Program-made: the position numbers and the translations under genes
In this document: positions 48,128 through 50,120 of the stretch, piece after piece
Position numbering within the stretch: position 1 is the first letter of the stretch
How the letters are laid out: each line of letters begins with the position of its first letter
Notes under the pieces: generated by a model
The model's input: the letters and a program-made list of their open reading frames with translations, nothing else
What the model was told of the DNA's origin: nothing
Database searches by the model: none
NCBI GenBank assembly: GCA_028691385.1
Contig: JAQUZL010000001.1
Location: forward strand, 1 to 50,120
From: Oscillospiraceae bacterium
GTDB lineage: Bacteria > Bacillota > Clostridia > Oscillospirales > Oscillospiraceae
Reading direction: 5' to 3'
Length of the DNA stretch: 50,120 bases

Positions 48128-48303
48128 AATGAGGCCTCCACTTCATCAAGGGATGGCCGCGTACCGCGGCAAAAATGCAAACATGGACCGCGCTGCGCAG
48201 CAAAATTGGCGCAGCGTGCCAAGTCAAAATTTCTCATTATTTATTTTACCTTACGATGCCGGTAAAATCAACGCAACTTTGCAAAATTTGCCGAAGCAAA
48301 TGA

Positions 48304-48336
48304 AGGCGGCGGCTGCCGTTGTGGCAGCCGCCGCCT
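48304..48336 (-). terminator. Terminator after the carbonic anhydrase gene
   Basis: AGGCGGCGGCTGCC-GTTGT-GGCAGCCGCCGCCT is a 14-bp perfect GC-rich stem, 18 bp past the stop codon. The T-rich tail on the minus strand is poor (TCATTTGCTT). Confidence 0.7.
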
Positions 48337-48353
48337 AAAAATCGGATGGGACG

Positions 48354-48893
48354 TTATTGCGCGGTGAGCGCGCCGGTTTGTGTGTTCATGACAAAGCCGC
48401 GGATGACGACGTCGCGCGGCATCAGCGGATGGTTGCGCAGCAGCTCCACGGTTTCGGCCACCGAGCCCTCCACGGTTTCAAAACCGCGCAGCCACGCTTC
48501 AAAATCAATGCCGCAGTAACGCATCATGTCGATGTGCTCCTGGGAGATCCCTCTGGCCTTCAAATGCTGAATCATCATGCCCGCGTGGATGCTGGCCACG
48601 CCGCAGTCCGTGTGGCCGATCACCATAATCTCCTGCACGCCCAGCTCCACAACGCTGATGAGCAGGCTGCGCACGGTGCTGCCGAAGGGATTGCTGACCA
48701 GCGCGCCGGCGTTTTTGATCATTTTTACATCGCCGTTGGCAATGCCCAGCGCGGCCGGCAGCAGCTCCACCAGTCGGGTGTCCATGCAGGTCAAAATGGC
48801 AACTTTTTTGTTGGGATACTTGTCGGTGACGTAGGGCAAATAGCCCTTGTTTTCCACAAATGTCCGGTTATAGGACAGCATTTCATCAATCAT
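48354..48893 (-). CDS. Beta-class carbonic anhydrase
   Basis: Interconverts CO2 and bicarbonate. The 179-residue product carries the beta-class zinc ligands and catalytic dyad: Cys36, Asp38 and Arg40 in TCMDTRL, and His94 and Cys97 in GHTDCG. KNAGALVSNPFGSTVRSLLISVVELG between them is typical of the short Clostridia branch. It is a single gene with its own promoter (48971-48999) and terminator. Bicarbonate supply for carboxylation reactions is the usual role. Confidence 0.95.
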   Translation of the reverse strand: MIDEMLSYNRTFVENKGYLPYVTDKYPNKKVAILTCMDTRLVELLPAALGIANGDVKMIKNAGALVSNPFGSTVRSLLISVVELGVQEIMVIGHTDCGVASIHAGMMIQHLKARGISQEHIDMMRYCGIDFEAWLRGFETVEGSVAETVELLRNHPLMPRDVVIRGFVMNTQTGALTAQ

Positions 48894-48970
48894 AGTCCGA
48901 CCCTCCGCGATTGTTTTTCACATTGACACAGGCCGTCCGGCAATTTGCTTTGCGGCGGTCTGTGGAAGCA

Positions 48971-48999
48971 ATTATAATGCAGGCCGTGGCATTGCGCAA
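48971..48999 (-). promoter_or_regulatory. Sigma-A promoter of the carbonic anhydrase gene
   Basis: The minus strand reads TTGCGC (48994-48999), 17 bp and consensus TATAAT (48971-48976). It is 78 bp upstream of the start codon. Confidence 0.7.
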
Positions 49000-49203
49000 C
49001 CAAAAAATCAGTTGTTACCATCGCGCAATCGAGTCCCGATTGTGAAGTAGGAAGAAAATGTCGGATTTTCGCCGCTTATGATTGACATATATTTACAAAA
49101 AGAGGCAAAATAAACAGAAAAAGTGGAAAAATTGCGCAGTATCATGTATAATAAAAACAAACGTGAGGGGCGCTGAACAGCGCTATCCGAAAGGGAAGCG
49201 CCT

Positions 49204-49230
49204 ATGCCCACAACGAAAAAGAGACTGTGA
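49204..49230 (+). CDS. Eight-codon ORF (MPTTKKRL) upstream of the Wzz-like gene
   Basis: ATG 49204 follows AAAGGGAAGCGCCT. The TGA at 49228-49230 overlaps the ribosome-binding site of the next gene, whose ATG is 11 bp downstream. It may couple translation or sense the ribosome. It may also be chance; conservation is unknown. Confidence 0.3.
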   Translation: MPTTKKRL

Positions 49231-49241
49231 GGAATCATGGC

Positions 49242-49928
49242 ATGGAATATGAAATTGATTTACGAAAAATTTTGCAGATTTTGTACCGGCATCTGCTGCA
49301 GATTCTGGGGATTGTGGTGCTGTTTGGCGCGGCGGCCGGACTGATCACCCACTACTGCGTCACGCCCGTTTATCAGGCGACCGGCTCCATGTACGTGTTC
49401 AATTCGGAGGGGCGCAACCAAAGCACAACCATCACCTCCACCGATATTATGACCTCGCAAAAGCTGGTCGATACCTATATCGTTGTGCTGCGCAGCAATG
49501 CAACGCTGACCCGGGTTGCCGAGAACGTGAACCTGGGCTATTCTGCGCAGCAGATCGGCGAAATGTTTTCCGCAGCGCCTGTCAACGACACGGAGATTTT
49601 CTCCGTGTCCATCCAAAACAAAAACCCCGCGCATGCGCAGCGCATTTGCAATGCCTTTTTGGAGATTGCTCCGTCGGAGATCATGCGGGTCGTAGAGGCG
49701 GGCGCGGTCAAGGTGGTGGACAGTGCGACGCTGCCGACCGTCCCCATTACACCGAGTTTGACAAAGAATATTGCGTTGGCGGCGCTGCTGGGTCTGATTC
49801 TGGCGGCCATGCTGTTCGTTTTGCGCGAACTGCTTGACACAAGGGTCAAGTGCGAAGAGAATTTGTCAAAGCGCTTCAATATTCCGGTTTTTGGCAGCGT
49901 GCCACTGATCAAATCGGAGGATAAGTGA
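49242..49928 (+). CDS. Wzz/CapA-type polysaccharide chain-length / BY-kinase modulator protein
   Basis: A 228-residue inner-membrane protein of the Wzz family that activates a tyrosine kinase and sets polymer length of capsule or exopolysaccharide. It has one transmembrane helix near residues 20-40 (LLQILGIVVLFGAAAGLI). An extracytoplasmic domain with TPVYQATGSMYVFN and RVAENVNLGYSAQQIGEMFSA follows. The conserved Pro-rich approach (LPTVPITPSL) leads to the second helix near 175-195 and a short cytosolic tail (RVKCEENLSKRFNIPVFGSVP). ATG 49242 follows TGAGGAATC. It precedes the kinase gene by 4 bp, the usual CapA-CapB order. Confidence 0.9.
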   Translation: MEYEIDLRKILQILYRHLLQILGIVVLFGAAAGLITHYCVTPVYQATGSMYVFNSEGRNQSTTITSTDIMTSQKLVDTYIVVLRSNATLTRVAENVNLGYSAQQIGEMFSAAPVNDTEIFSVSIQNKNPAHAQRICNAFLEIAPSEIMRVVEAGAVKVVDSATLPTVPITPSLTKNIALAALLGLILAAMLFVLRELLDTRVKCEENLSKRFNIPVFGSVPLIKSEDK

Positions 49929-49932
49929 TGTC

Positions 49933-50120
49933 ATGAAAAAGAAATTAAACAAAAAATCGGCCGCGCTGCGGAATAATTTGATTCTGGACAAAGTGCCTTT
50001 TCACGTGTTGGAAAGCTACAAGGCCATCCGCACCAATCTGATGTTTACCTGCAATCAGGAAAAATGCCCAACCATCATTTTTTCCAGCGCGATGCCCGAT
50101 GAGGGCAAAACCACAACCTG
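49933..50120 (+). CDS. BY-family tyrosine kinase (CpsD/CapB-like), 5' part only
   Basis: The gene runs off the window after 62 codons. What is present is the basic N-terminus, LESYKAIRTNLMFTCNQ (the family's helix that precedes the ATPase core), and the beginning of the Walker A motif SSAMPDEGKTTT. This is the MinD-like P-loop of bacterial tyrosine autokinases that control polysaccharide export. It pairs with the preceding Wzz-like activator. The C-terminal tyrosine cluster cannot be checked. Confidence 0.88.
   Translation, partial: MKKKLNKKSAALRNNLILDKVPFHVLESYKAIRTNLMFTCNQEKCPTIIFSSAMPDEGKTTT

Larger units (their letters stand above)
48894..49241. other. 348-bp divergent region between carbonic anhydrase and the exopolysaccharide locus
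   Basis: It holds the carbonic anhydrase promoter and possible promoters for the capsule genes (TTGACA-18 bp-CAAAAT at 49082-49111, and an isolated TATAAT at 49147-49152). In the leader, GGCGCT at 49169-49174 can pair with either of two downstream copies (49179-49183 or 49197-49202). An 8-codon ORF, MPTTKKRL (49204-49230), follows. No larger gene is supported. Confidence 0.6.

Noticed and set aside
49061..49230. c-di-GMP riboswitch upstream of the exopolysaccharide genes
   Set aside because: The leader has alternative stems, but I cannot match the conserved GEMM-I or c-di-GMP-II core.

Overview
The window looks like a high-GC, butyrate-forming, probably spore-forming member of the Clostridia (an Oscillospirales / Butyricicoccaceae-like anaerobe). 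This is inferred from gene content and order, not from a marker-gene match. Support: a rimP-nusA-ylxR-ylxQ-infB-rbfA cluster in Firmicutes order, spoIIE, a SleL-like LysM-GH18 protein, a thiolase plus 3-hydroxybutyryl-CoA dehydrogenase pair, a butyryl-CoA:acetate CoA-transferase-type enzyme, an Nfn-like electron-bifurcating transhydrogenase, and a TRAP transporter.

Layout. 1-0.85 kb: class I fumarase/tartrate dehydratase alpha subunit. 1.0-8.7 kb (+): translation and RNA-maturation operon rimP-nusA-ylxR-ylxQ-infB-rbfA-nrnA-truB-ribF, with a sigma-A promoter and a terminator-like leader hairpin ahead of rimP. 8.8-11.5 kb: divergent CYTH protein (-) and spoIIE (+) around a 12-bp perfect inverted repeat. 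11.7-16.8 kb (-): rpsO-pnp with structured leaders, then a DEAD-box helicase followed by an O6-methylguanine methyltransferase. 17.1-21.6 kb (+): NuoE-like, NuoF-like and NfnB/GltD-like flavo-iron-sulfur subunits (StnABC type). 21.7-25.4 kb: small envelope proteins, tRNA-Thr and tRNA-Tyr (-), glycerol dehydrogenase and the spore-type GH18. 25.7-31.9 kb: thl-hbd (-), a sigma-54 activator (+) and a CoA-transferase (+). 32-34.4 kb (-): HD phosphohydrolase, an RsmH-family methyltransferase and a small membrane protein. 34.4-39.5 kb: TRAP operon dctPQM (-) and a divergent PAS/AAA+/HTH regulator (+) that lacks the sigma-54 contact loop. 39.7-48.1 kb (-): two very large cytosolic signalling proteins, a REC-GGDEF*-EAL-REC-GGDEF-PAS protein and a PAS-rich hybrid histidine kinase with two receivers. 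48.4-50.1 kb: beta-carbonic anhydrase (-), then the start of a capsule/exopolysaccharide locus (Wzz-like protein and a truncated BY-kinase).

The most coherent system is the sigma-54 butyrate circuit. Near-perfect -24/-12 promoters lie ahead of both thl-hbd and the CoA-transferase. The enhancer-binding protein lies between them, and the same GATACAC-type half-site occurs as long dyads in both intergenic regions, abutting the regulator's own promoter. The enzymes condense acetyl-CoA, reduce acetoacetyl-CoA and release butyrate. The crotonase and butyryl-CoA dehydrogenase steps are not in this window. The transhydrogenase would supply or balance the reduced cofactors this pathway uses.

Other notable items are possible autoregulatory leaders before rimP-nusA, rpsO and pnp, a 13-bp minisatellite, a MITE-like element, and very short Shine-Dalgarno-led ORFs ahead of three regulatory or transport genes. 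All functions are inferred from sequence reading; no database search was possible.
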